Of a stretch of DNA of 64,000 nucleotides, positions 50,200-62,573 are shown in pieces (the stretch's first letter is position 1; every line of letters begins with the position of its first letter). The DNA is from Stercorarius parasiticus. Its lineage: Eukaryota; Chordata; Aves; Charadriiformes; Stercorariidae. The notes under the pieces were generated by a model that was not told the DNA's origin, did not search any database, and saw only the letters and a program-made list of their open reading frames with translations. The stretch is taken from positions 186,001 through 250,000 of the forward strand of contig VWZL01001358.1 in assembly GCA_013396915.1 (NCBI GenBank), written 5' to 3'. Made by a program: the position numbers and the translations under genes.

Positions 50200-51400
50200 A
50201 TTTTGCAATCCAGAGAACAATTAGGAGCAAATTCAGCTGGGAGAAATTTATTTGGGAAAAAGGTGAAAGCTGGGACCTGTTTAAGAACACTTTACCAGAG
50301 ACTAAAAAAGACATTAGCAATGAGAAAAAAGGAATACCTGCCTGAATCGTCACACTGGCTTACTGAAGTAAAAATAGCTATAAAAAATAATCTACATCAG
50401 GGAACAAAGGGAAATGGATTGCAATTAATATACATTAGATGATTAGGGGAAAAAATGATAGAAGAAAGGGGAAAAAATCAATATTATGCAGACTAAAGGA
50501 CAGTAACAACTTTCTAAGGATGGCAAGCAGAAGAGGAATCTCAGCAATTACATCAATCCTTTTCTGGATGGAAATGATAGAAATGCCAATAAAGATGCAG
50601 GAAAGTTAAACATGCTCAATAAATAGATCGGTTCTGCCTTTGGGGATGAGAAGAAGCTCCTCTAAAGTTTACCCTTCCACACCAAATATGTCTCTCTGCC
50701 AAACGATCTACTCTATTATAGTTTTGTGCTGGTCCATTTGGATTTTCAAGTGTTGTTTTGAAGGTCAGCATTTCCTTTTTTATTGTCCTGTACAGTGTTT
50801 CTTTAGATGGAGCTTTTCTTCTCTGTGTTACTATTTGATAAGTGGACCTGAAATGACTCCACAGAGAAGTCATGTTGGCAGCATTCTTAGGAGATGCCTG
50901 AAATCCCTCCATCGTTGTCCTCGACCAACCCCTGCCATGATACATAGGTGCAGTTTACTTAGCGTCTTTGATGTTTTAATTCATGCTCAGCTACAATAAA
51001 TACTTTCTTTGCTGTCAGTAGCTTGGAAGCATATTAAACAGCAGCTGTATCAGCACTTTTGTATAAAAAGCTGGCTTAGGAGGTTTTGAACCACCAACAT
51101 TGATTTTCAATTAATCTTAGACTACCAGAGAAATACTAGAGCAGTGGAAGAAAGCTAAAACTATGTCAGTTTTTGTAAAAGGTAAATAGGATGACCAAGG
51201 TCTGCGCAGGCCTATCAGCCCATCATCAATCTCAAACAAAAAAACAGAACGCTTGCTATCAGATTTCATGCCATAAAGCTATTGTTAATCTTGCCCAAAC
51301 AAGCTTCACTGATGACAGGGATTTCCTGAACAGGACCACAGAAAAATCTTAATGGATTTGGTCAAAGCAAAAAACATCCTGGAACTTGGACCAATTTGAA
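50200..51400 (+). mobile_element. Heavily decayed LINE (CR1/L2-like reverse transcriptase relic)
   Basis: Three plus-strand segments in different frames follow LINE polyprotein order. Near 50260, ESWDLFKNTLPETKKDI resembles the linker before the reverse transcriptase. Near 50600, AGKLNMLNK, stop, then IGSAFGDEKK resembles the 'LNxFFxSVFxxE' block. Near 51130, ILEQWKKAKTMSVFVKGK, stop, then DDQGLRRPISPSS resembles the CR1 block 'vPedWkkA..iFKKGkk.dp.nYRPiSLts'. Spacing between the last two (about 500 bp) is close to that of CR1. Many stops are present. The family cannot be fixed by eye. Confidence 0.5.
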
Positions 51401-53435
51401 AAAAGGGAGAAAATAAACATCAGATATTTAAAGATAATTAAAAAAACAACCCACATAGTCTTATCCTTACCAATTACTTTGTGTTTCCCCTCCCTCTGCA
51501 ATATTCCAGTGTCCTTTAGATTTAAGTAGACTAAAACAATAAAGAAGTTTAACTGAACAATTACATAGCAAAAAAAAACCCCATTTGATGTATAAGGATG
51601 TCTTTCTAGAACACTATGTTTTTAATTTTAAAACATTTCTATATATGCTGGGTCCTTTGTACACCTTTGGTTTGCCTTTTGTTTTCAGATCAACAAGTAA
51701 AATTTAGAAATGCATGGAACAAAACATGCTGGGTTTTTTTTCAACCTTAGTTCTTCATGAAGTCCAGAGCTTTTAGGTGTAGGGAGGAAAAAGGACATTT
51801 TGCATGTTTCCTTTCAGATTGCTTTTATGCATTTGTTGTACATATTTCATATTCATCTAAGAAGCTACAAAAACATCAAAGTAAAGAAGGCAAACAAAAA
51901 TGGAAGACTTTCAAAAAGTATGTTTTGAGGGGATATTTGGGTGTATAATGTCATTATCTGTTTGGTGAGGTTTTTTTAGGAAAGGATGAAACAGTCCCTG
52001 ATGCAAGAAAGGAAGCTTCATAACAACAAATACTTTATGGGATGTTACTCACAGTTATAATAAGCTTTTGCAACATAGATCTATATTAAGATAGACCATA
52101 ACACAGTTAACTAACATATAAGATGAGTTATCTTTTGGCTTCCTATGTTTTAGTATGCTGAACTTTATTTTCTTTCCCAGCTGAAATCACTGGCTCCTAT
52201 TCATCAGCCATTCGAAAAGGTGACTCTCGACATGTTCAAAGGCTGTGTTTAGGAAGCATTATTTGCCCGTAAGAGTCACAGACAGCTAAGCAGATTTACA
52301 ACCTTGTACATAAGTTATCCTCGCTAATCTTTGCTTAAGAGTAAGTTGAGTCTGGTACGACAGCTAAGCAGCTTTCAGCATTGTATTGAGTTACGCTTCA
52401 TTGCTCATAGTGGTATTATTTTTTTTCTGCTAAATGATCAATCTCAATTTACGTATTGGGGGAAAAAGAAAGACGAAAGAGGACAGAGAGAAGGCAGCCC
52501 TAATCTTCCCTCGATCCTCTGTAAAGCACAATGATTCCCCGACCCACCGATGGTTTCTGTGTTGAACCGGGCTACAGAGACGTTCAAGAGTCTTGCACGA
52601 GAAGGACTTGAGCAGGGAGTGATTAACCGTGTACTTTTCAGATAAATGTGCAATACATTCATAATTCGTACACTTCAAACCGTCTAGGAGACTGCCCCAT
52701 AACTGTGAAAGTCATTGAAAATTTAGATTATTTATAATCAAAATATTTTACCTTCTTTAATTATTCTTCAAAACTTCTCTCTTACAGAAAGGAATTATGA
52801 AGCATAAAATCCCACTTTCCGGTGCATACATACAATAAGTATGTATGATTTATAGAAATAGAAAAATTTTCAGCATTGACTGGTCTACAAATTGAATTAG
52901 TCGGCTTCTCCGTCAGGTGAAGAAGCTCAGACTGCTATTCTTAGTACGATATTAAAAAAAACCCAACAGAGTAAGTGTTAGTTTATCGTTTTTAAAAGAA
53001 TCCTGCTCCTTATAGAAGAAAATAAAATAAATACCCTCCCTACCCATAGCTGCTCAGGCAAACGGTAGAGGATATAGAAGGAGCCTTCACACCTGGGGCA
53101 AACCTGAGCTCTCTCAGGCCAGTGAAGATGCAACTCTCAAAGCAGAAAGTCCTCCCTAGTAACACCCTGTCTCCAGGTGGGAGCTGTACAGACCTAGGAC
53201 CAGCTAGCAAGAGCATACTTGGCTATTTTGGAGTCTATGCTAGCACACAGGGAACAAGCATCTATCTCTAAATTAGACACAGCACCATATTTTCAGAGCT
53301 GTGTGTATCACATTCAGGCCTGGATTACAGCGGGAAGACCGTACAGAGTACGGCAGCCGTTCCCTCCACTTGATACTACCGAAACACTTAGTCTTTCCAG
53401 CTGTTTATAAGAATATCAGTCCCATCTCTCTCTGA

Positions 53436-53455
53436 TGTGAGAGAGAGAGAGAGAC
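53436..53455. repeat. (GA)n microsatellite
   Basis: About eight GA dinucleotides follow TGATGT. Confidence 0.8.
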
Positions 53456-56400
53456 ATGTGATTTCCTCCAACATTCATTGATCGACTATTCTGGGCAAAC
53501 ACCAAGAGGAAAAGTCTCAGTAACGCCAGTACTGCGGGACAAATCCTGAAGCCACCATACCAGAGTTTTTTCAAGAATTATCGTATATTTGCGAAAATAT
53601 ACCACTGGAAATTTACTCTGCCGAGTACAACCACCATGCATTCAGTTGCATATGTACGTGCATCCTGACAGTTGGCGGTGGACCTGCCAAAGTCCTTGTT
53701 CCCACCAGGAAGCATCTGACACGCTGTGAGGAGAGACCTTGAAATCAGAGCTGCTGTGCAGCGCGGCTTGCTGGTAACTGATCTACGTGAGATAGCATGA
53801 CAAACTGTGAACAATAGTGCCTGACACCCCACATGTTATCACATGCCCGATATGTTCGGAGGGTGGAACAGAATGACATGAAAAGAAATTATGTGGAGCA
53901 TACTTTTCTTTCCACGCTAGGCAAGTGACATTGTTTTGGCAGCTCAGTCTGACACAGTAAGTACAGTATCCTATGTATTTTCTAATTTGAAGAGATACAC
54001 TAATCTGACGGAGAAAAGTATTGACTTCCTTTTATTTCAGCATATATTTAAATGCAAAGTACACATAATTTAGGTGCCTTTGCTTATAAATAATCTCATA
54101 GACTAAACCCCACACTATCACATTTGTTTCCTTAAACAAGTAGAAGACTTAATTCCCTCCACCTGAATTTGCTCAGCAGATTTAAAATAAACACGTATTA
54201 AAGCAAGAGTATGCATAATTACGTTTTTTCATAAAAGTAACAATTGATAAACCCAGAGCTTTTTCCAAACCAACGACTGATAGAGCTTTGCAGCCTCTCA
54301 GAGAAACAAGTGACTAAAGCACAGACACTGCAAAATCTCATTTGCCAGTGATCGATAGCCCTGGGATACGGCTTATGCACAGAAAAAGCTTTGCTTCGCT
54401 CTCCATTAGGGGCCTGCCTACTCTAACAATTAGACCACAGAAAAGAGTGGAGGGGAAACAGGAAACAGTCTTCCTTTTCCCTAGGGAAAAAAAGTTTAGC
54501 TTTCCTTGGCAGGGTTAAATTCTTCTTCTTTTTTTCCCCCTACGGTTCTCAGGTTTAAATTGTTTGGGGTTTGTTTTGGTTTTTTTCCCCCACTTCTTTT
54601 CCAGCTCCAACCTCAGTCTGAGAAAAATCTAGAATTCCACCCAAATGGCTATTTTCCTATTTAAACATACTCAGGACTGCCTGTCTCACAACTTTTTGTT
54701 TCATGTACTCTTCTCTATGTTTTCCCGAGGAGTCCCTGTTCCCCTTTGTGCTTTGTGGGGAACAAATGCTTCGAGATGAAGAACATCACGAGGGCTTCTT
54801 CTCAGCTCACGCTGGCAATATATGGCCCACGTGCCACCCCCGACTGGGCTATGATTGTATTCCCTTTCAGCAGAAACAACAGCCATTTATCCCCTTGCCA
54901 CACACCTGCTTTTTTACCTACGCAATCTTACGTCCAAACACCCTACTAACTACATCGCAACGGATGAGCTGTGTACGCACTAACTCAGGAAGTCATTTGG
55001 TAAAATTAACATTTAGAAGCAGGCACCAGTAGTTATTTCACACATTATTAACTTATATTACAATTCAAATAAGCTTACAGCTGGCAAAAAAAGTCTCTTC
55101 TGTAAAGTGATCTCAAACATAATAGGCTTAATCAGAGATAAATTAAATTAGTCAGTCATGCATACTACAGCATATTAGCACTGAGTAGTTATTAAATACA
55201 TTTTCTGTTATCAGTTGTGCAGGCAATATTGTAGGCAAACAAAGAGCATGAGAAACCAGTAAATAAACTTTATGTTTGGGAGGCTACATGTTTGACATTC
55301 CTTGGGTTTTATCAAAATGTTAGACGATCTTTACTACTATAACTGGCACCAGGTTAAGTCCCCATAAATGATTCAACTTCACTCCCAGGCAATTAGCCAA
55401 AAGCAGAGCAGACAGAACTAATGAATACCTAGACAGCAGATGTTCAGCGTGGTTTTGTGTTTTGGAGGGGATTTCTTCCATGGCAATTTTCAGAAAGAAA
55501 AAAGCATGCACGAATGAGTCATAGCTGGTACACAGTTGATAAAGAGGAGACAGGCAACATTTCTATTTGTTATAAAATTAATCTTTGTGTTTAGGGCTTT
55601 TCAAAATTTATTTTCTCCTTCGCTTCCACTTCTATGGTTTAAAAAGGTCTTGTAATTGTGTGCAAATATTGCAAAGCATTGCTCTTGCCTTGCTGCTATC
55701 ATACCTTCCTTTTGTATTGCTGTTACAGCAGCCGGCAGCATCACCTTCATCTCCAGCTAAAAATTTGTGCGAAAAGGAATACAACACAAAATCACTCACA
55801 CTCGCTTTGCAAGAGGAATCGTTACTTTCATGATAGGATCCTAAAGCCACACCTTGTTCTCTCGTCCATCTTTCAGAAACCTATCAGTACAGTACCTGGA
55901 AACATCATAACGTGCTGAGCCTGACCCAGAAGACTTGGGATCACATCTGACATTCTCTTACACTCTGCACATTTAAAACTCAATGTAAGGTGACAAGAAC
56001 ATTAAGCTGTCCACAGAGCAAAATGTGAAACTAATCAGTATCTGTTCTGAGCCACAGGTACAATAATTGGAAAATTAAAGTGCCTGTGAACTGCTAGGGC
56101 TGGCTGCATCAAAAAGCAACACCTTGGAATGATTAATGAAGACAAATGTATGCAACTATTTCTATTGACAACAACTTCAGACAGTTGCAGGCTAAAAGAA
56201 TAACACTATAGTTCTCAGTTATTTTCCTCTGAAGCTTGCCCCTTCCGAGGATCTCCTGCTAGGCAACCTGTGAGCACTCACTGGTTAGAAAGAGTTTTAA
56301 CTGGAAGCTCCTTTAACTCAGAGATGTGGAAAACACAGGTCCTTTGCAGCACCTACAGTAACCTGTGCCAACCGCGGTATGGAGGACATCAGTCATGACA

Positions 56401-56739
56401 GAGGTATTCAACATCGGGCCCTTCACCTGAAAATGCTAAGGTGACCTGTAAAAGTAAAGTGGCTCAACCAATATGTGACGGCAGCGCTCAACAGCCCTCT
56501 TAAGAAAGTCATTCGTGGCAATATTGTTTCAAAAAGTACCTTTCTTCTTTAGTGCTCCCACCGCATCCATCAGTGACACGGTCAGTTCAGGCTGTCTTAA
56601 CATGGACCAGCATGGACGGGGCTACTGCAGCTACTGCAGTGGCCCTACACCGCACGAGGGGGGAGGCTCCATTTATTAGGCATGAGAGATGCAGTGGGGT
56701 TAAATAAACTCTCTTAAAGAGTATATGGTAGAGATATAT

Positions 56740-56795
56740 ACAGACAGACAGATAGATAGATAGATAGACAAACAGACAAACAGACAGATAGATAT
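56740..56795. repeat. Compound GACA/GATA/AACA tetranucleotide repeat
   Basis: Tandem GACA units, then GATA units, then GACAAACA units, then GATA again. It is a compound array likely to vary in length. Confidence 0.85.
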
Positions 56796-57051
56796 AAAAA
56801 TCAATGTGAATTTTTCAGGGTTCCCCCCACCTTTAAAGTACTGATTAAAAAAAAAAAAATAAAGAATTCTTTGAGTCCTCTGGGACATCAGAATTGAGTC
56901 CTAAGCAGAAAAGATTAAACAGGATCTATTTTTAAAGGGATTTTATTGAACCTTATTGAGAGAATCCCGACTCCCAGGGCAAGCATGGTTTTCACAGTAT
57001 CGCTTTAGGTCAAAGCAGGTCGCATGCCTGGGAGTCACGCTGGAAAAAAAA

Positions 57052-57247
57052 ATTAGCACTACAGACAAGGAGTATCAGTCGTGTTTGGAGAAAAAGAAAG
57101 GTTTCACCACTCTTGAAGGCAATCTAAAATACAAGTGAAAAGTCCTGTATTAGCACTACAGACATGGGGTATCTCAGTCAGGTTTGGAGAAAAAGAAAGG
57201 CTTCACCACTCTTGAAGGTAATCTAAAACACAAATGAAAAGTCCCGT
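57052..57247. repeat. 97-bp tandem duplication
   Basis: Copies start at 57052 and 57149. Each runs from ATTAGCACTACAGACA through GTTTGGAGAAAAAGAAAGG and TTCACCACTCTTGAAGG to GAAAAGTCC. About a dozen differences and a small length change separate them. The unit matches no repeat family that I know. Confidence 0.88.
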
Positions 57248-57954
57248 ATTCAGAGTATGCTATGACTACGCAATTATACGTATATTCAGAAGCTAGGAAA
57301 TGCAACTAACTGCTGCGCCTTTATCAGTCACAAACCTGTGCAGTGGTACTACGCATGGAGCTGTGTCCACTTCTACATTCTCACCCCCCCCCAGCTTCCC
57401 ACTGCCTTCTCTTAGCAAGGCTGTGCTAAATCTCTTCCAGCCAAGTGCTCCTCAGGCGAGGCTTTTAACAAAAGCAGTAAGAATGGCTTGTGACAGACAA
57501 GCAGAATTTCTTCACATTTGTTTATTTCCATTTCCATTAGAAGTGGTGTTTTGGACGCACTTGTGACGATGCAGCTGTCCGAAGGCAGGATGTTCTCACG
57601 CACTACATTTTATGTCCTTTTCAAGTTACCCACAATGGAAAAATACAATGTATTATTGAAAAAATCATACACATATTTAAAATACAGTTGGGAAAAAGAG
57701 ACTGCGATAAAGAAATGTCTCGGTGCAGACACAGGTCTACATTATAATTCTGGCCAGTAAAGGAGACAAGAGATGGGAAGTTTAATTTAACACCTAAAAT
57801 ACAGGAAATCTGGTTTTATTCTGTAGCTCTACAAGAATTTCTCGCATGACCTTGGACAATCTCTGAGGTGGAACAGACAAAACTCCTTGTGATTTTGGAT
57901 ACTATCACATATGGGGGGAAAGGCTTGAGCCACTGTGAGAAACTTTGCACGGGA
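57248..57954. other. ENOX1: ENOX1 intron, no gene seen
   Basis: Ordinary intron with a nine-base C run near 57384-57392. Confidence 0.5.
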
Positions 57955-59040
57955 TTTCCAAAGACGCTGAGAACGGAGTTTACAAAGATTTGGTGGACTG
58001 AAAGCTGGCTGAACAGCTGGGCCCAGAGGGCTGGGATCAGTGACACAAAGTCCAGCTGGAGACTGGTCCCTAGTGGTGTACCCCAGGGGTCGATACTGAG
58101 GACAGTAGAGTTCAGCACCTTCATTGATGACCTGGATGATGGGGCAGGGTGCACCCTCAGCAAGTTTGAAGAGGATACAAAACTGGGAGGAGCAGCTGGT
58201 ACACCAGAGGGTTGTGCTGCCATCCAGAGTGACCTGGACAGGCTGGAGAAAGAGGGTCCCCAACAGGGACCTCATGCAGCTCAACAAAGGAAAATGTCAG
58301 TCCTGCCCCTGGGGAGAAATAACCCCAAGCACCAAGTACTTGCTGAGTGACAAATGGGTGGAAAGCAGCTTTGCAGAAAAGGACTTGGGGACAACTGGGG
58401 GACAGGTTGACTGTGAGCTAGCAATGCCTCCTCTCAGCAAAGGCCAACAGCCTCTTGGGCCGCAATAGGCAGAGGGTCACCAGCAGCTCAAGGGAGGTGA
58501 TCCTTCCCCTCTGCTTAGCACTGGTGAGGCACATCTGGAGTGCTGGGTCAAGTGCTGGGCTCCCCAATACAACACAGACAGGGACATACTGGACTGAGCC
58601 CAGAAAAATGACATAAAGTTGATGAAGGGACTGGATCATCTTTGATGTGAGAAGAGGCTGAGGGAGCCGGGACTGGTCAGTCCGGGGAAGAAAAGGCTCA
58701 GGAGATCTTACCAACATGTATAAATACCTCATATAGGAGAGTAAAGATGCTTGAACTCTTCTCAGTGGTGCCCAGTGATGGGACAAGATGACAAGATACA
58801 AAAGGCACAAACTGAAATTCCAAATAATCATAAGAAAACCTTTTTTTTTTCAATGTGGGCATGGTCAAACACTGTCACAGATTGTCCAGAGAGGCTGTGG
58901 CATCTCCACCCCACCCTTGGACATATTCAGCATTCAATGGGACGTGGTCCTGGGCAACCTGCTGTAGCTGACCCTACCCTAAGCAAGGGGTTAGACTAGA
59001 TGATCTCCAGAGATGCCTGCCAGCCTTACCCATTCTGTGA
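57955..59040 (+). mobile_element. CR1 LINE with reverse transcriptase remnants, plus strand
   Basis: The longest CR1 in the window. Recognisable in order: KSSWRLVPSGVPQGSIL (PQGS block), FIDDLDDGAGCTLSKF, then EEDTKLGG, GCAAIQSDLDRLE, 'LPLGRNNPKHQ', WVESSFAEKDLG, and the C-terminal LNDYL-type region. The catalytic FADD motif has become FEED, and frameshifts and stops are present, so it is dead. The 3' end is CATTCTGTGA. The 5' end is truncated near 57955. Confidence 0.93.
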
Positions 59041-61754
59041 GGATCTGCAGGCAGCAAACATTTACACAAATCAGGCCCAAGTGATTCCAGGTTGAAGTGT
59101 GGAAAATGGGTGTACTCTCACTTAGCAAACTTGAGTGTCCCCACCAGGCTACAAGAGATTACACAGTTATGACTTACATACATCCTCTCCCCACCTTTCA
59201 TGGGTATCTTTACCTTGGCTTACACCTTTTCTTTGCAAGGAACTAAAAATGGGTGCCCTGTCCTTTGGGAGATATTGGCCCGAGATATTGGGAGATTTGG
59301 GAGAGATTGGTGCGCAAAGGGTGTGAAAGAAGCCCCATCCCCTCTTGTTTCGCTTGCAGTCTTGGGGTAGTTGAACAGAGACCATAGCGCTTTTTTTCTT
59401 TACATGGCAGTAAAAAAGCCCAGCGTCCTCCTTTGCCCCGATGGCTTGGGAGCAGGGAAACAAGTGATTTTTATCGCTTAACTGGTTTATGTCCTGAATC
59501 TCTTCAATACGAAAGAGAAGCCACGAGGCCTTCCTCTCTGCCCAGTACAGAAAGCGGAAGCAGTGAGCAGAAAGCAGTGAGCAGAGACCTCCCTCATGCA
59601 TTTTGTGCAGACATTTACACAACATAATTCATATGTAAAAAGCAAAAAACAAGATTGAGTCGGCTGGGGAAAGAAGGAGAAAACTATGTGACAGAAGAGG
59701 GGTAAAAAAGAAAAATGAGGACATAGTGAAGGTAGGTGGGCGGGGAACCAACATGAAAAGAGTGCACTCAAAGGTAAAACATTCACTCTGACATCTCTTC
59801 CACTTAAAGAAAAACATAAAGTAAGGAAAAACTGGCTGTCTTTTATCACAGTTTTTTCTAGAGTATTTGCGTACCAAAGAGCTAGGTATTCAGATGTGCA
59901 ATTTTATAAGGTCTGTCAAATGAACCAGATTCACAAAAACGTGATACACAAAGTTTAAACTATAGGTTGTTACTTTTAAAAGCTCTGTAAAAAAGGGCAC
60001 TTTCACAGGTACGGAAACACAACATCCCAGCCATCACTGCCACATGGTTTCCATTAAGTAGCACAAGAATAAAAATCTAACCTTAGAAAAAGAAAACCTC
60101 GTCCCTCAAAATTCATCCCGAAGCTCACATCCCATCATCGCTACAGCTCTAATGTCCTACTCAGCACTGAATAACAAGTAATAGATTAAAAAGCTCTGAA
60201 CACGCACTTGATATCCTCCTCTTCCATTATATTGCTGCACTCCCTCTACTCTCTTCCCGTCCTTAGTCATAGGATAAGACTTACAGGAACAGATTCTTCT
60301 CCCACACAGATATTGTGAACCTGATAGTTTAATTTCCATTATTCAGTTTGATGCCTGTCACCTCTCTCCATCCATCCTCGATGAAACTTAAATTTCTTAA
60401 CATCCTATTCCCCAAATGTAACTCCCTCATTATTCACAAGCATATTACTGACTTCACTTTGCACGTTCTGTTTCTCCTATCCTAGCTAAAACCTCTTTCA
60501 AAGAATATCTTCACTTCTCACTCCTTAAATTTTTCCTTTACCCTAGAGGAGCATTTCTTGTTATTAACTATGATATATTTTTCAAAATCACCTGAAATAC
60601 TCCTCAAAACCTCATGTTCCACATGTCCTATTTTATGTCTGACATGCCTCTACTCTCAGATTCCAGAATTATAGAGTACCCCAGGGTTCAGATAAGAAGC
60701 ATTCAGTGAAATACCATATGAACACTGCAGGATAAAAAATGCATTACACAAACAAGGCCTGGACAGTTCATCAAAACTACAACAATCATACATTCTCTTA
60801 ACATAAACAGGAAGAAAACTGTCCAATGCATACAGGTTTTATTGTCTGCTTCCAATGACTCTATCTTATTTTCACTGTCAATAAAAAATATGGATTTGGG
60901 GAGGCATAAAGTGAGCTTAATGAAGAGTTTTTAAAACTCTCATAAAATGATGGATTTACTAAGCAAATACATTGATTTCGAATGCAGTGAAATAGTGAAC
61001 ACCACTACAATGCCCATGAACATGTAGACAGGCAAAGGTAATGCCAGGATTTCCCCTAACAAGCCCTGTTTCTCGCTGGTTTCAGAACTTGGCCTGCAGA
61101 CTCTCACTGTAGACTACATTTGGCAAAGACACTTCAGCCTGGGAGTATTTTCTTGCCACAAATAAATTTTCAAAATAAATTAAATCTGGGTCATTTCTGT
61201 GTAGTTAACAGTACAAAGGACATTTTCCATGCTTGCTAGCAGTCTTCAAAAAGAAAGGGCTTTGACTTTTAAAAATGTGGAACTTGTCAAGTGATAAATC
61301 CATAGAACTGTGCAGTCAAATCATTTGGGGTATCCTGAAGGCAAACTCAGTCAAAAATAAGCAAAGAGAGCCTGACTTAGCCACCTTCTATTTTTTTAAG
61401 CAATATTTACAGTTCTTTTTATATGTGAGGCTTTCCAAAGTTATCCCCATTCTTCAAAAGAGATTTAAGGCATGTTTTAGCACACTTTTTAGCATGCAGT
61501 CCTTCAGCAATACAGAGGTTGTAAAGGTCCATTGGCATGCCGACACTGGAGAAAAATGACCCCCAACATCTCAGCCCACTGCTTTGCTAATATGCTGTTG
61601 CATGAAAAGGGGCAAAGAGGTTTTGGCAGAAAATAAACCCCCTTGCGTTCTAACACTCCTCACTGAGGTGAGAGGCTAGGTGTGGCTAGGTTTAAATTCT
61701 GAGCGATGCCCAATTCACCACTATCAGTCCAGTCATGTTTAATATGTATTAAAC
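59041..61754. other. ENOX1: ENOX1 intron, no gene seen
   Basis: AT-rich, with short local repeats such as GCAGTGAGCAGA twice at 59557-59586 and 'gagatattgg' repeats near 59269-59292. Pyrimidine-rich at about 60190-60560. No gene. Confidence 0.5.
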
Positions 61755-62573
61755 TGTTACAATTTGGATACACTAAGAGTGGACTGCACCTTCTGCCTAG
61801 TCGTGCTCATGAACTAGCACAGGCACTCTCGAGTCTTTGGTCGCGTTCAGTGACAAACCGAAATGACTAGCCACTTAAACAGTGCAGTTTATTTAAACAA
61901 CAGATATATAGGTTCTTAGGATTGTCGGTGATAAATACACTGTCTGCAAAGCACGTGCAAATAAGAGTATTGTTAAATATACAAAACGCACGACAAAGTT
62001 ATAAACAATACAGCCTGGCTATAAATGTAGGAGAGAGATTCTCTAGAGAGATTTCGAAGTTCCCCAAGGAAGCACTCGGTATATTCTAAGTCTTACCCAA
62101 AAGTGTCCCTATGGGGGGGAAGAAAGGCTCAGCCCGTTGGCTGATCCCAGAAGTCAGTGATAGAGTTCTCCTTGACTTGTTCGTGGTGGTGTCTTCCCTG
62201 ATATCCCCCCTCTCTTGGGCTATTTTTATACTATGTTTTATCTTCAAGGTGGAGTTTGAGTGACTTTAGTCATAAATACTTTTATTATGATTGGTGTACT
62301 CAAGGAGGAGTGGTTGCACCTTGGGGGCGGGTAGCCTTCAGGATGGAGGTGTGTTTTGGTTCATTATAATGAGCAAAGTTCGCACAAAGGACAGCATTTC
62401 ATCAAAATTTGATGAAATGTTGGCTCAGGGTAGCGAGTAGGCAGCTTATCGGTTCTGTAGTACCATCTCGTTCCCGTATCTGCTATTCGTCACAAGGCGA
62501 GGCCACGGAATGATCACATTCCGTCCTGTACATCATGTAGCTTCGCAAGCAGTCTTGTACAGGGAACCGCACA
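61755..62573 (-). mobile_element. ERVL-like solo LTR, minus strand (ends approximate)
   Basis: On the minus strand the order is a TATA box (GTATAAAAATAG, complement around 62219-62231), then a long transcribed region, then AATAAA (complement of 61888-61893) followed by CTGCACTG and a U5-like tail ending in TGTAACA. This is a normal LTR layout. It differs from both other LTR families in the window. The left end is taken at TGTTACAA (61755). A longer alternative, 61603-62573, begins TGAAAAGG, ends CCGCACA and is bordered by TGTTGCA on both sides. No internal genes are present. Confidence 0.68.
62395..62419. repeat. 12-bp perfect palindrome inside the LTR
   Basis: The arms are CATTTCATCAAA and TTTGATGAAATG around a single central A. 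It lies in the presumed U3 region of the minus-strand LTR. Confidence 0.85.

Larger units (their letters stand above)
51401..57051. other. ENOX1: ENOX1 intron, no gene seen
   Basis: Long AT-rich intron with a GA microsatellite at about 53436-53455 and a GATA/GACA/AACA tract at 56740-56795. No exon, RNA gene or named mobile element was recognised. Confidence 0.5.

Noticed and set aside
57816..58350. Overlapping frames of 114-160 codons on both strands
   Set aside because: They are the reading frames and antisense shadows of the CR1 at 57955-59040, not host genes.
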